Positions 9,194-19,655 are shown, counted from the stretch's first letter. The stretch is 64,000 nucleotides of DNA from CAVQMC01 sp963713505 (GCA_963713505.1 CAVQMC010000007.1:1-64000), one strand, 5' to 3'. Notes: generated by a model not told the origin, from the letters alone. Program-made: numbers and translations.

Positions 9194-11403
9194 TGAAAGA
9201 AAAAAAGTCTTTCAATATCAAAAAAAGTTTAAGAATAAGAATATTACTGGGACTGATTACAGTAATATTAATTATCCTTATGTTTCCCAAAGGAGAGTCC
9301 ATTGAATCGGAAGTAACTGTAGGAACAATCTGGACACATGATGATCTAATTGCTCCCTTTAGTTTTCCAGTATTTAAAGATCCAAAACTTTATAGAGAAC
9401 AATTACAAAGTGCGGAAAATAGTGTCTATCCTGTTTTTGTAAAACAAGGTTCGGAAGTTAAAACAGCAATAGATTCTTTAGCTCAATATTCTAAATTTTT
9501 AATTGAAATTATTGATAAAGATCTGACGAATGATTCTCTCAAAAATTTAAATCCTACTTTTTTAAGCCATGATTCTTTTAATAAATTTCTCAACTTGCGC
9601 CGTCAGGAAAGAAGCCTATCACAAGCAAGAGGATTAAATCTTAATGCTATCTTTACTAATGCGAAAGAAATTTTAAGCAGTATATACAAAAATGGTATTA
9701 TTAGCACTAATGGAAATGAAATATCACAGGACAGCATTGCTGTTAGAGTTGGTAATGTGGATAGAATTGAATTAAGAAAAAGTTTTTATACTTTGGCGGA
9801 AGCAAAGAATATTCTTAACGAGGAAATCAATCAGTTAGATTATTCTACAGAACTTAAAAATGCTTTAACGGAATATACAGATCATTTTATCTTTCCAAAT
9901 ATAATATATAATAAAGATAAAACTGATGAAGAAATAGAACAAGCTAAAAGTAATGTTTCTAAATACAGCGGTATTGTGAATGAAAATGAAAGAATAATTG
10001 CAAAACATGATAGAATTTCAAAAGAGGCAAAGTTAAAAATAGAATCCTTCAAAGCTGCAAAAGGCGAAAAAATGGGAACCGAAGGACATTATTTTCAACT
10101 CCTTGGCAAATTTTTTCATATATCTTTTCTCTTAGCGCTTTTCAGCATATATCTTTTCTTATTCAGAAAAAGAATTTTCTATGATAATGTTAAACTTTTA
10201 TTGATTACAATTATTTTTTTGTTTTTATCCTTCGTAACATATCTTATAAATCAAATTAATGTAAGCGCACCTGTTCAACTCCTGATATTTGTTCCGGCCG
10301 CATCAATGCTGATCACTATTATTTTTGATTCAAGAGTAGGGTTTTATTCAACTATAATTCTAGCTTTAATTACAGGGGCATTGAGAGGAAACGATTATAC
10401 ATTTACGGCAATGAATATTTTTGCCGGCGGATTATCTGTTTATACTGTTAGAGATATAAAAAACCGTTCTCAAATATTCAGATCATTTTTATTTATTCTT
10501 TTAGGATATATAATTTCAGTTTTAGCATTTGGACTTGAAAGGTTTGCAACTCCGGAAACTTTACTAATTGAATCAGCTTTTGCAGGCTCAAATGCTTTGA
10601 TAAGTCCTGTTCTTACATACGGATTATTAATTTTCTTTGAAAGATTCTTTAAAATTACGACAGATCTTACACTTCTTGAGTTATCTAACTTTGACAGACC
10701 CTTGTTAAAAGAATTAGCACGAAAAGCTCCGGGAACTTTTAATCATTCTATGACAATGGGAACTTTGGCGGAAACCGCAGCAGAAAATATAGGAGCAAAT
10801 CCATTATTGGCTAGGGTAGGTGCATATTATCATGATATCGGTAAAACAATAACACCGCAGAATTTTGTTGAAAATCAATTAAATAATCAAAATGTTCATG
10901 AAAATCTTGAACCGGAAGAAAGTGTAAGTTTAATAAAAAGACATGTGGAAGAAGGAATTGAATTAGCCAAAGAATATAATGTTCCGCAGGAAATTGTAGA
11001 TTTTATACCAATGCATCACGGTACCATGACAATGTCTTTCTTTTATGAAAAAGCAAAACAAAAATACGGTGAGGATAAAGTAAATATTGATGATTATAAA
11101 TATCCCGGACCAAAACCGAATACAAAAGAAACCGCGATAATTATGCTTGCAGACGGATGTGAATCTGCAGTAAGAGCAATTGAAAACCCTGATGCAACAA
11201 AAGTTGAAAATGTTATAAATAAAATTATTAAATCGAGATTAGATGATAACCAGCTCGATCAAGCTCCAATTACATTTCGTGATTTAACAAAAATCAAAGA
11301 ATCGTTTACAAGTATATTGTTGGGTCAGCATCATAGAAGAATTAGATATCCTAAACAGGATGAGATGGAAAGAGGGGAACTTGAAGAAGACGAACTTAAA
11401 TGA
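9193..11403 (+). CDS. pgpH: PgpH-type 7TM HD phosphodiesterase (c-di-AMP hydrolase)
   Basis: 736-residue membrane protein of the 7TMR-HDED plus HD family. It has an N-terminal helix, a large extracytoplasmic domain (about 35-300) and roughly seven transmembrane helices (about 310-480). The cytoplasmic HD domain has NHSMTMG (His about 518), YYHDIGK (about 546-549), MHHGTMTM and ADGCESAVR. Characterised PgpH proteins hydrolyse cyclic di-AMP to pApA; catalysis is inferred here from intact metal ligands. No c-di-AMP cyclase is in the window. It overlaps its upstream and downstream neighbours, placing it inside the HAD-pgpH-xer operon. Confidence 0.93.
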   Translation: MKEKKSFNIKKSLRIRILLGLITVILIILMFPKGESIESEVTVGTIWTHDDLIAPFSFPVFKDPKLYREQLQSAENSVYPVFVKQGSEVKTAIDSLAQYSKFLIEIIDKDLTNDSLKNLNPTFLSHDSFNKFLNLRRQERSLSQARGLNLNAIFTNAKEILSSIYKNGIISTNGNEISQDSIAVRVGNVDRIELRKSFYTLAEAKNILNEEINQLDYSTELKNALTEYTDHFIFPNIIYNKDKTDEEIEQAKSNVSKYSGIVNENERIIAKHDRISKEAKLKIESFKAAKGEKMGTEGHYFQLLGKFFHISFLLALFSIYLFLFRKRIFYDNVKLLLITIIFLFLSFVTYLINQINVSAPVQLLIFVPAASMLITIIFDSRVGFYSTIILALITGALRGNDYTFTAMNIFAGGLSVYTVRDIKNRSQIFRSFLFILLGYIISVLAFGLERFATPETLLIESAFAGSNALISPVLTYGLLIFFERFFKITTDLTLLELSNFDRPLLKELARKAPGTFNHSMTMGTLAETAAENIGANPLLARVGAYYHDIGKTITPQNFVENQLNNQNVHENLEPEESVSLIKRHVEEGIELAKEYNVPQEIVDFIPMHHGTMTMSFFYEKAKQKYGEDKVNIDDYKYPGPKPNTKETAIIMLADGCESAVRAIENPDATKVENVINKIIKSRLDDNQLDQAPITFRDLTKIKESFTSILLGQHHRRIRYPKQDEMERGELEEDELK

Positions 11404-12290
11404 AGACATTTCTAAAGGAATATCTTTCGGTTTTAAAATTAGAAAAAAACTTATCTGAGAACACGGTTTTTTCTTACCGGAATGATATAACTTCGTTAAT
11501 CCAGTTTTTAGAAAACCGGAATATAAAAGATCCTTCTGAAGTTAAATTTAAAGACCTGAGTTCATTCTTTAAATCATTAGAACAGATCGGGTTAAGCAGT
11601 AGTTCGGCTGCAAGATATTTCTCTTCCATAAAAGGATTTTTTACTTATTTATTTTTGAATAATTATATAAAAGAAAATCCTATCGAAAAGTTATCTGCAC
11701 CAAAACTTTCTAAAAATTTACCATCGGTTTTATCTGTTAATGAAGTTAATAAAATCTTGGATTCTCCAAATACTGAAGACAAAATTGGATTAAGAGATAA
11801 AGCAGTTTTGGAACTATTATATGCTTGCGGAATTAGAGTTTCTGAATTAATAAACATTAAAATATCAAATCTTTTTTTTGAAGAAGAAATTATTCGTGTA
11901 TTCGGAAAAGGTTCAAAAGAAAGACTAGTGCCGATTGGAAGCAGTGCAGTAAAATGGATAAATGAATATTTGTTAAAATCCCGTCCTTTATTAATGAAAA
12001 AAGCAAAAAGTGAAAATTATGTATTTCTTAATGTCCGCGGTACAAAACTTTCAAGAATGGGAATCTGGAAAATAGTTGATCGTTATACCAATGAAGCCGG
12101 AATTACTAAAGAAGTTCATCCGCATACATTCAGACATTCATTTGCAACACATTTACTGGAAGGCGGAGCTGATTTAAGAGCCGTTCAGGAAATGCTTGGA
12201 CATTCGGACATTTCTACAACACAAATTTATACTCACATTGACCGCGATTATATTAAGCAGGTTCATAAAGAGTTTCATCCCAGAGGATAG
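11400..12290 (+). CDS. tyrosine recombinase XerC/XerD type
   Basis: Site-specific recombinase of 296 residues, the normal Xer length, acting in chromosome dimer resolution in known cases. The SAM-like N-terminal core-binding domain is followed by the catalytic domain. The catalytic set is complete: Arg in CGIRVSEL (about 145), Lys in GKGSKERLVP, HTFRHSF (His and Arg about 241-244), GHSDISTTQ and the nucleophile Tyr in TQIYTH (about 277). The start overlaps the pgpH stop as ATGA. Its place in a housekeeping operon argues for a chromosomal Xer protein rather than a phage integrase. I cannot tell XerC from XerD with certainty. Confidence 0.92.
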   Translation: MKTFLKEYLSVLKLEKNLSENTVFSYRNDITSLIQFLENRNIKDPSEVKFKDLSSFFKSLEQIGLSSSSAARYFSSIKGFFTYLFLNNYIKENPIEKLSAPKLSKNLPSVLSVNEVNKILDSPNTEDKIGLRDKAVLELLYACGIRVSELINIKISNLFFEEEIIRVFGKGSKERLVPIGSSAVKWINEYLLKSRPLLMKKAKSENYVFLNVRGTKLSRMGIWKIVDRYTNEAGITKEVHPHTFRHSFATHLLEGGADLRAVQEMLGHSDISTTQIYTHIDRDYIKQVHKEFHPRG

Positions 12291-12295
12291 TTAAT

Positions 12296-12952
12296 ATGGA
12301 TATTACTGTCAGTGATAAATTAATTTCTTTTTTAACATTTTTACCGATGTTTTTTATTTCTATATCAATCCATGAATTTGCACATGCACTTGTTGCTCAT
12401 AAATTGGGAGATGATACCGCTAAGAATATCGGCAGACTTACATTAAATCCTTTTAAACATGCGGATCTTGTTGGAACATTTATAATGCCCCTTGCATCTT
12501 TTGCTTCCGGCTTTGCTTTAATCGGCTGGGCTAAGCCTGTTCCAATTGACAGAAGAAATTTTAAAAATCATTTAAGAGACGACGCATTAGTTTCTTTTGC
12601 CGGACCTTTTTCAAATTTTCTTATGGCTGTAATATTTTTCATATTATTTGTAATAACATACAATATGAATTTTCTTTTGCACCATTATATAATAAATATA
12701 TTCTGGTATGGCGTTTTCTTTAATATATTTTTATTTGCTTTTAATATTTTACCTATTCCGCCATTGGACGGATCTCATATTCTGTTCGATATTTTCCCAA
12801 ATAAATTTACTGCAAAAATTTTGAGTTTAGGTTTATATGGAACGATAATTTTGCTTGTATTTATTTACAGTCCTTTATGGGGATATTTTATGGATGCGGT
12901 TCATTATATATTAAGTATATTTTTAACAATCGGCGGATTTACAAATGCTTAA
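12296..12952 (+). CDS. site-2 protease family (M50) membrane metalloprotease
   Basis: 218-residue multi-pass membrane protein of the short M50B/rhomboid-independent S2P type. The zinc-binding HEFAH motif is at about residues 26-30 in the first helix (ISISIHEFAHALVAHKLGDD). The third ligand is the Asp in LPIPPLDGSHIL near residue 160. GWAKPVPID is also characteristic. Members cleave membrane-spanning substrates; none can be named here. The gene begins 5 bases after the xer stop and overlaps the lipoprotein gene that follows by 8 bases. Confidence 0.9.
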   Translation: MDITVSDKLISFLTFLPMFFISISIHEFAHALVAHKLGDDTAKNIGRLTLNPFKHADLVGTFIMPLASFASGFALIGWAKPVPIDRRNFKNHLRDDALVSFAGPFSNFLMAVIFFILFVITYNMNFLLHHYIINIFWYGVFFNIFLFAFNILPIPPLDGSHILFDIFPNKFTAKILSLGLYGTIILLVFIYSPLWGYFMDAVHYILSIFLTIGGFTNA

Positions 12953-13994
12953 AAAGCATTGGATAATTTTAATAATATTAATTTTTACAATTTACGGTTG
13001 TTCTAAAAAAAACGAACAAGTAAAGAAAAATGATAAATCAAATCAAAAAATAACAAAAGAAATTCACGAAAATATTAACTCTTTTGTATTTGTTGGAATA
13101 ATTGAGAACAATCCCGGTTTATACAAATATTCAATAAAGAATAAATCATATAAAATATTCTGGTCAGATAGAACCGAAAAAGTTGTTGATCTCTCATATA
13201 ATAAAAATAGAAATGCAGCTTTTTTTGTTACAGCTGGTAATTACGGAAAGCAAGGAGCTTTCCCTTTTGTTAAAAATGTAAAAGTGTATTTGTTTAAAAA
13301 TGATTCTTCGTCCACAATCGAACAAGTTGAAAAAATTGGAAGCGGTTTGCAGGTTTTTACAAGATGGGAAAACAATAATACTTTCAAAATAATTATAAAC
13401 TCAATAGATAAAATAGTTGCCACCTACGTCAACCAAAGAACTTTAATATTTAATACTTTCGGGAAAAAACTTTTGGATGAAACTCAAACTTTTGATCTTG
13501 CAAAGGAAGGTTATCCAAAACCACCTAGAGAAAAAGCGGAAATAAATTCTCCGGATAATGAATATTCGATTTATTCGGAAGGCGACAGCTTATTTACATA
13601 TTTTCTTGTTCGAAACAGTCTTAATGAAAAAGATTCAATTGTAAATCAAACACAAAAATTGAATGAAGTTCAGTGGAGCGTTGATAATAAGTTCCTTGTT
13701 TTTAATACTTTGTTCTTATCTCCTTCAAATCAAACATTATACACTAAAGATCCGCAGACTTCCGGTTTATATGTTTACTCGGTAAATCAAAAAAAACTTG
13801 TAAAGTATTGGACCGGCGGAGGGTTTAAAAACTTTTTCTTAACAAATAATTATTTAATATTTGATACCGGATTTAAAGACAATTCTAAAATTATAATTTA
13901 CAATTACCGGAAAAACAAAATTCAAAATACAGTAGAAATTAGAAATGGCTGCGGAATTAAAAATATTCCCTTAATTCCCGACTTCAGTGCTTAA
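12945..13994 (+). CDS. lipoprotein of unknown function
   Basis: 349-residue protein with a lipoprotein signal (MLKKHWIILIILIFTIYGCSKK, lipobox IYGC). The mature part is rich in beta strands and has repeated short 'Y-x-Y/F' strand patterns such as NNPGLYKYSIKNKSYKIFW and SGLYVYSVNQKKLVKYW. This suggests a beta-propeller-like (WD/TolB-type) fold. No family is recognised. It overlaps the S2P gene by 8 bases, so it ends the 8342-13994 operon and may be a partner of that protease. Confidence 0.75.
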   Translation: MLKKHWIILIILIFTIYGCSKKNEQVKKNDKSNQKITKEIHENINSFVFVGIIENNPGLYKYSIKNKSYKIFWSDRTEKVVDLSYNKNRNAAFFVTAGNYGKQGAFPFVKNVKVYLFKNDSSSTIEQVEKIGSGLQVFTRWENNNTFKIIINSIDKIVATYVNQRTLIFNTFGKKLLDETQTFDLAKEGYPKPPREKAEINSPDNEYSIYSEGDSLFTYFLVRNSLNEKDSIVNQTQKLNEVQWSVDNKFLVFNTLFLSPSNQTLYTKDPQTSGLYVYSVNQKKLVKYWTGGGFKNFFLTNNYLIFDTGFKDNSKIIIYNYRKNKIQNTVEIRNGCGIKNIPLIPDFSA

Positions 13995-14010
13995 AAATAT
14001 TTCCCGGTAT

Positions 14011-14862
14011 TTATTTTCTAATCAATCTTGTAAACCTTTTTGTTAATGGATGCAGAAAAATTAAAATTCCCCTCAACCAATCGGGAAGCTGTTCCTCTAA
14101 CTTTGCATCGAAATCCCAATTAGCTTGTTTTATTCTTTCATGCATTACAGCTGGATGTGCATCTGTGAATCGTTTTAAGTTACCAAGATCATCATAAGTT
14201 TGAGTAGATTCCGCAAATTTTATCACTTCTTCATCGGTATGATATAGTTTGTGGAAGTCAATTCTTTTTCTGGAAAGCGTATCGGGTGGTTTTACATAGC
14301 CATAGTGAAAGATTTCAGCTTTTATATCAACACTTTTAATTTTGCTTCCGTCTTTGTGTCTGAAATCCATTGCGTCTCCCCATGATACAATATCCGGTTT
14401 ATTTTTAATTACTCTAACTTCTCTGAAATACCAATTTCTGTAATTATCCTGAACAAAATCATAACTTCCGTAAAAATGTTTATAGTAAAATCTTAAACCT
14501 TCAATCTTATCATTACTTAGATATTTCTTCATTGCACTTTCAATAATCGGGACAAATTTTTCATGCAAAACTTCATCTGCCTGAATATAAAAACACCAGT
14601 CTCCTGAACATTCTTTTAACGCGGCGTTGGTTTCAACCGATAATACCTTGCCTCCTTCACGGAGACTCATATCCCATTCTCTTTCGATAATTTTTATCTT
14701 ATTACTTTTAATTGATCTAACAACTTCTAGAGTATTATCTTCTGATTTTCCCACATTAACAATAAGTTCATCACATAGCGGAAGTATTGAAAGAATGGCT
14801 TCTCTGAAAGGATAAAAATACTTAACTCCGTTCCTGACTATTGTAAATCCAGATACTTTCAT
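14011..14862 (-). CDS. family 2 glycosyltransferase, LPS-core type
   Basis: 283-residue GT-A enzyme. The N-terminus MKVSGFTIVRNG is the nucleotide-sugar-binding strand. CDELIVNVGKSEDNTLEV is the usual 'D-E-x-x-V-x-x-G-x-S-x-D' loop, and DWCFYIQADEVLHE holds the metal-binding acidic pair. It is probably cytoplasmic and membrane-associated, adding a sugar during lipopolysaccharide assembly. It begins 2 bases after the stop of the upstream ABC exporter on the same strand, so the two are cotranscribed. The transferred sugar is unknown. Confidence 0.85.
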   Translation of the reverse strand: MKVSGFTIVRNGVKYFYPFREAILSILPLCDELIVNVGKSEDNTLEVVRSIKSNKIKIIEREWDMSLREGGKVLSVETNAALKECSGDWCFYIQADEVLHEKFVPIIESAMKKYLSNDKIEGLRFYYKHFYGSYDFVQDNYRNWYFREVRVIKNKPDIVSWGDAMDFRHKDGSKIKSVDIKAEIFHYGYVKPPDTLSRKRIDFHKLYHTDEEVIKFAESTQTYDDLGNLKRFTDAHPAVMHERIKQANWDFDAKLEEQLPDWLRGILIFLHPLTKRFTRLIRK

Positions 14863-14864
14863 TA

Positions 14865-16686
14865 TTACAATTTAAATTGCATGTTGTAAAGTTTTTTGTA
14901 AAGACCGCCGATTTTCATTAATTCAATATGATTTCCCGATTCAACAATTTTGCCGTCGCTTAATACAATTATTTTATCAGCACTTTGAGTTGTTGATAAC
15001 CTGTGAGCAATGACAATTGAAGTACGTCCAACCATGAGTCTTTCGATTGCCTGCTGAACTAATGTTTCGGATTCAGTATCGAGAGAAGAAGTTGCTTCAT
15101 CTAGAATTAATATCGGAGGATTTTTTAATAATGCTCTGGCAATTGAAATTCTTTGCCTTTCGCCGCCGGAAAGTTTAACACCGCGATCTCCAATTACAGT
15201 ATCATATCCCTTTGAAAGTTCATTTATAAAGTTATGTGCATTAGCAGCTTTTGCAGCCTCAATTATTTTTTCAAGAGGAAGTTCTTGTGAACCATATGCA
15301 ATGTTATTTCTGATTGAATCATTAAATAAAATAGTTTCTTGTGTTACAATTCCCATTAAATCTCTTAAAGAATTAATTGTTATATCTTTTATATTAATTC
15401 CATCTATAGAAATACTTCCGCTTTCCACATCATAAAATCTTGGAATTAAATCTACTAAACTTGATTTTCCGGCACCGCTCGGGCCAACTATTGCAAGCAC
15501 TTTTCCTTTTGGGATTTCAAGATTAATATCTTTTAAAATTTCATGTCCGTTTTCATATTGAAAATTTACATTTTTGGAATTCAATATTCTTACTGAAGGA
15601 ATTCATTTCTTTTGCATTTGGAGAATCAAATATCTTTGGTTTAGTATCTAAAATAGAAAAAACTCTTTCTGCCGCAGCAGTTCCTTCTTTCATACTGTTA
15701 AAAACTTGCCCGAATAATTTTAACGATGGCATCATCTGAAAGAAAATTCCAAGATAAACAAAAAACGCGCCTGGAGACATATCGCTTTTGCCTGTTACAA
15801 TTTCACTCCCAATGAAGTATAAAATAACTGTAACTGACACTACTCCAATAAATTCAGTAATTGGTGCGGCAAGCGCTCTTCTTCTTGTAAGACTTATTAA
15901 AAGTGAAAAATAACTTTTTTCTTCTTTTTTGAATTTTTGGATTTCATATTCTTCCATTCCGAATGCTTTTACAATTCTCATTGCTCCGAATGTTTCATCA
16001 AGGATCGATGTTATATCCGCAATTCTTTCTTGAGATTGAATACTTCTTTTTTTTAGAGAATCTCCAATTTTTGCTAGAACAATTCCGGTAATTGGCAGAA
16101 TAACATAAATTAAAAGAGTCAGTTTCCAGTTGAAAATAAAGAGTACTATACTGAAAATTATTATTAATGTAGGATCACGAAAAATACTATTAATTACTGC
16201 GATCATGGAATCTTTAATGATTTGAACATCATTAATAATTCTGGAAATTAAAATCCCTTTTCTTTCGTCTGTAAAATAGCTTAATGATAGTTTATGAAAA
16301 TGAGAATATAAATCGAACCGAATATCTTTTATCATTCCCTGTTCAACAGTTGACATAAAGTATGTTTGCAAATAAGAGAACAAATTTTTGAACATGAACA
16401 CTATGATCATTAAAATACAGAGGTAAACTACAAGCTGCAGTTTAGTATATTTTGATGCAAATACAGAAAGTTGATAAGTTAAATAATCTTTTAAATGAAG
16501 AATACTTACACTATGCTGAGGCGCCATATGAACAGACGGTTGGTTAAAAAGCAGATCAATAAAAGGCATGATTAGCCCGATAGAAAGCAAACTAAAAATG
16601 ACGAAAAGTATCATCATTAAGTTCGCTAAAATTAAGGGTTTTTTATAAGGACGTAAGTATCTAAAAAATCGCCAAAATACTTTCAT
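14865..16686 (-). CDS. MsbA-like ABC exporter (fused permease and ATPase), one frameshift
   Basis: Half-transporter with about six N-terminal helices (residues 1-330) and a C-terminal nucleotide-binding domain. The ATPase has Walker A GPSGAGKS, Q-loop VTQETILF, signature LSGGERQRIS, Walker B ILILDEATSSLD and H-loop AHRLST. The reading frame breaks near 15575-15590, where one extra C (TTCC for TTC on the coding strand) separates NIEFQ from NVNFQYENGHEIL. Corrected length is about 606 residues. Homodimers of this kind flip lipid A-core or other lipids across the inner membrane. Adjacent glycosyltransferase and O-antigen ligase genes support an LPS role. Confidence 0.88.
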
Positions 16687-16799
16687 TTAACTGCTTTTTC
16701 CAAATGTTGTCAACAAAAATAAGAAAAGCCCTTTCCAATTAAAAGAATCTGAAATACATGAGAAATAGAACAAATTAAAGCTAAGTGAACTTTTTAGAT

Positions 16800-16830
16800 T
16801 TTGGCTTAAGCATCAATAATCTTAAATTTG
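16800..16830 (+). promoter_or_regulatory. Bacteroidota-type promoter of the O-antigen ligase gene
   Basis: TTTG at 16800-16803, a spacer of exactly 19 bases, and TAAATTTG at 16823-16830 match the Bacteroidota consensus TTTG-N19-TAnnTTTG fully. The start codon at 16860 leaves a leader of roughly 20-25 bases. Confidence 0.75.
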
Positions 16831-16859
16831 TGATATTATAAAAATTAAATCCAATCTAA

Positions 16860-18026
16860 ATGATAGAAACCAGGTTTAATATAAAAATTCCTTTTTTCCT
16901 GTTTGCAGCAACATTATTCAGCTTTTTGATTTCACTTTTTTTACTGCAATTATTTCTTGGTTTACTAAGTGTGCTTTGGCTTTTTGAATCCTGGAAAAAC
17001 AAAAAGGCAGCTTTTGATGAAATTGCAGTATTAATATTATTGTTTGGAATTGTTAGAATTGCTGCGATAATTTTTTCCGTTTATCCGGCCGAAAGTGTAA
17101 TTGCTATTCAAAAAGAAATTTTATTTTATTTTGGATTTTTTGCAATGCACTATTATTTAAAAGTATTCGATCGAAAAGATTACGAAAAACTAATTTATGT
17201 ATTTGCATTATCGGCGGTATTAGTTGCTTTAATCGGAATCGTACAATTTGATTTTAAACTTGTGGAAAGAGCTCAATCATTTTCAAGCGGCTACAGTACA
17301 TTTTCAACTTACCTCTTAACCGCATTGGGTGTTTTTCTCATATTGTATGATTTGATGAATAAAAAAATCAGCTTATACTATTGGTCTTTGGGAACTGCAA
17401 TTATTTTTGCAGGACTTGCAACATCTCTTGGAAGAGCAAATTTATTTTTTGCCGTTATTGTTTTTATAATTTTCTGGCTTATTAAAAAAATAAATATAAA
17501 GTATGTGTTAGCATCCGTTATTTTAGCAGTTGGTATTTCTTACGGATCGTTTTTGATTAATTCAGCGGAACTTACACAAAGAGTTGAAGCACCAACTCAA
17601 TTAGCCGATAGGGATATTATTTGGGAAGGAGCAAGTCAAATTTACAAAGAACATCCCGTATTAGGATATGGGCCTAGAACTTTTCATCAGGTTTTTCCTT
17701 TCCCGGAAAGATTTTCAGATAAAGGAATTGGAAGCTGGCATAATGATTTTCTGCAAATTTATTTTGAAAGCGGAATTCTCGGCGAGATTTCTTTTTTATT
17801 ATTGATTGTACTTCCTTTTATTAAAGGAATTAATTTGATGAAAAAGATTAAAGATGTACAAAATAAATCAATTATATTAGGTATACTTCTTGCTATTTTA
17901 GGAATTGTGCTTTCTGCACTTTTTGCAGGCTTTATCGATTCTCCTGTTCTTGCTTTGATTTTCGTTTTTCTGATTTCGGTAATTTCAAGAGAATCATTTT
18001 TACTTAAAATAAAATCTGATAATTGA
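16860..18026 (+). CDS. O-antigen ligase / Wzy_C-family membrane protein
   Basis: 388-residue protein with about ten transmembrane helices. A large periplasmic loop contains the family signature GYGPRTFHQ and SWHNDFLQIYFESGILG (about residues 265-305), typical of WaaL/Wzy proteins. WaaL joins undecaprenyl-linked O-antigen to lipid A-core in the periplasm; Wzy polymerises repeat units. Sequence alone does not separate the two. A perfect promoter sits upstream, and the divergent MsbA-like and glycosyltransferase genes point to LPS assembly. Confidence 0.85.
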   Translation: MIETRFNIKIPFFLFAATLFSFLISLFLLQLFLGLLSVLWLFESWKNKKAAFDEIAVLILLFGIVRIAAIIFSVYPAESVIAIQKEILFYFGFFAMHYYLKVFDRKDYEKLIYVFALSAVLVALIGIVQFDFKLVERAQSFSSGYSTFSTYLLTALGVFLILYDLMNKKISLYYWSLGTAIIFAGLATSLGRANLFFAVIVFIIFWLIKKINIKYVLASVILAVGISYGSFLINSAELTQRVEAPTQLADRDIIWEGASQIYKEHPVLGYGPRTFHQVFPFPERFSDKGIGSWHNDFLQIYFESGILGEISFLLLIVLPFIKGINLMKKIKDVQNKSIILGILLAILGIVLSALFAGFIDSPVLALIFVFLISVISRESFLLKIKSDN

Positions 18027-18074
18027 TTATATTTTATAAATAATTTTAATTTTAGTTCTAACCGGAGTTAATGA

Positions 18075-19577
18075 ATGGAAGTCAAAGAAAAAGATTTATT
18101 AAGTTCTATCAAAGAATATTCATCCCCAATTGATTACAAAATTAAAGAAACAGCCATCATATTAGCCGCTGGACACGGCAAGCGTATAAAATCCCAAAGA
18201 TCAAAAATGCTTCATAAAATTTGGGAAGTACCGACGGTTGAAAGAGTATTTAATGCTTGCAGATATGGAATTAAAGATATAAATATAATTGTTGTTGTTG
18301 GAATTAAAGCTAAAGATGTTATTGAAGTTATTGGGAAACGCCCTTCAACAGCATTTGCTTTCCAGGAAAAACAAAACGGAACCGGCCATGCTGTTCAGGT
18401 TGCTTTAAATAATATTGATGAGAAATCATTTGACGGAATTATATACGTGCTTCCCGGCGATATGGGATTAATGGATCAAAAAACTATAAGTCAATTTAGA
18501 AAAGAATTTATTAATTCCGAAAGCGACATGATGGTTTTAACCGGAATGTATAATGGTGATCCTAACGAAAATTCCTACGGCAGAATTCTTAGAGTTAAAG
18601 AAAAAGATGACAGCGGAAAATCTTCCGGGAAAAATGCAGGGAAAGTAATTGAAATTATGGAACATAAGGATATTTTATCATTGCCTGAAGACAAACCATA
18701 TAAAACTAAGTTTAAAGGAGAAACTTATTCTTTTACTAAAGAAGAATTGATAAGTAATAACGAATTTAATTCCGGAGTTTATGCTTTTAAATATAAACCT
18801 CTTCTTAAACTAGTTGGTTCTTTATCAAGCGACAATGCTCAGAATGAAATTTATATAACTGATTTAATTTCTCTTTTTAATAAGGAAGGTCTTTCTGTTA
18901 CTGCCGTTACTCCAAGCAACAGTAACGTGGTAATGGGATTCAATAATAAATCAGTTTTGAAGGAAATGGATGCACTTGCAAGAAAACAGGTTTATGATAA
19001 ATTAAAAGATATTATAGAAATTAAAGATGAAGATGATTTTTTTATTCATGAAGAAGTAGTTGAAGAAATAATCAAAATGGATAATCTAAATGTTCCATTG
19101 GATATTTCAATTGGTAAAGGTGTTTATATTGGACAGGGAGTTAAATTAAATTACAACTTAGATTTGGAAAAGAATGTTTTTGTAAACGGAAATGTTCAAT
19201 TCGGAAAAAATGTATCTGTTTCGCAGAATGTTCATCTTTCATGTTTTCCGAATCAAACTTTAAAGATAGGCGATAATGTGCAAATACTTTGGGGCGATAT
19301 AATAAAAGGCAACATAGTTATCGGAAATAATTCAATAATTGAATCAAGTGTAAACATGACTGGAAGCGATGAGTTTCCATTACGAATTGGAAAAAATGTT
19401 TTAATTAAAGGAACCAGCTACATTTTTGGTTCATTTGTAGAAGATGACGTTCACATAGAGCACAGTGTATTGATTAAAAAGAAAGTCGATAAGTTAATTA
19501 AAAAAGACGGATCGATTCAGCCGATAAAATTTTATCTGCCTATGCCCGAAGGAATTGATGCTGTAGAGGATTTATAA
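18075..19577 (+). CDS. GlmU-like sugar-nucleotide pyrophosphorylase with atypical C-terminal beta-helix
   Basis: 500-residue protein. The N-terminal nucleotidyltransferase domain has AIILAAGHGKRIKSQRSKMLHKI, QEKQNGTGHAVQVAL, LPGDMGLMD and NSGVYAFK, matching GlmU uridyltransferase. The C-terminal part (about 335-480) is a left-handed beta-helix of hexapeptides. It lacks the canonical GlmU acetyltransferase stretch (the catalytic His region and the GAGT...NYDG segment are not recognisable). It may therefore be a UDP-N-acetylhexosamine pyrophosphorylase without acetyltransferase activity, or act on another sugar. It follows the O-antigen ligase by 48 bases. Confidence 0.78.
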   Translation: MEVKEKDLLSSIKEYSSPIDYKIKETAIILAAGHGKRIKSQRSKMLHKIWEVPTVERVFNACRYGIKDINIIVVVGIKAKDVIEVIGKRPSTAFAFQEKQNGTGHAVQVALNNIDEKSFDGIIYVLPGDMGLMDQKTISQFRKEFINSESDMMVLTGMYNGDPNENSYGRILRVKEKDDSGKSSGKNAGKVIEIMEHKDILSLPEDKPYKTKFKGETYSFTKEELISNNEFNSGVYAFKYKPLLKLVGSLSSDNAQNEIYITDLISLFNKEGLSVTAVTPSNSNVVMGFNNKSVLKEMDALARKQVYDKLKDIIEIKDEDDFFIHEEVVEEIIKMDNLNVPLDISIGKGVYIGQGVKLNYNLDLEKNVFVNGNVQFGKNVSVSQNVHLSCFPNQTLKIGDNVQILWGDIIKGNIVIGNNSIIESSVNMTGSDEFPLRIGKNVLIKGTSYIFGSFVEDDVHIEHSVLIKKKVDKLIKKDGSIQPIKFYLPMPEGIDAVEDL

Positions 19578-19582
19578 TTATT

Positions 19583-19614
19583 TAAAAAAAAGCTCTTCAA
19601 AAATTGAAGAGCTT
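19583..19614 (-). terminator. Rho-independent terminator for rpsT, usable from both sides
   Basis: AAGCTCTTCA (19590-19599) and TGAAGAGCTT (19605-19614) form a 10-bp stem with a short A/T loop. Read from the minus strand the stem is followed by a T-run (the A-run at 19584-19590 on the plus strand), as expected after rpsT. Confidence 0.85.
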
Positions 19615-19655
19615 AAATATTTGAGGTAAGTTAGAATTTATAGATCGAGTAAGTA

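Noticed and set aside
11400..12290. Phage or integrative-element integrase
   Set aside because: It is of Xer length, sits inside a housekeeping operon, and there is no tRNA, att repeat or phage gene beside it.
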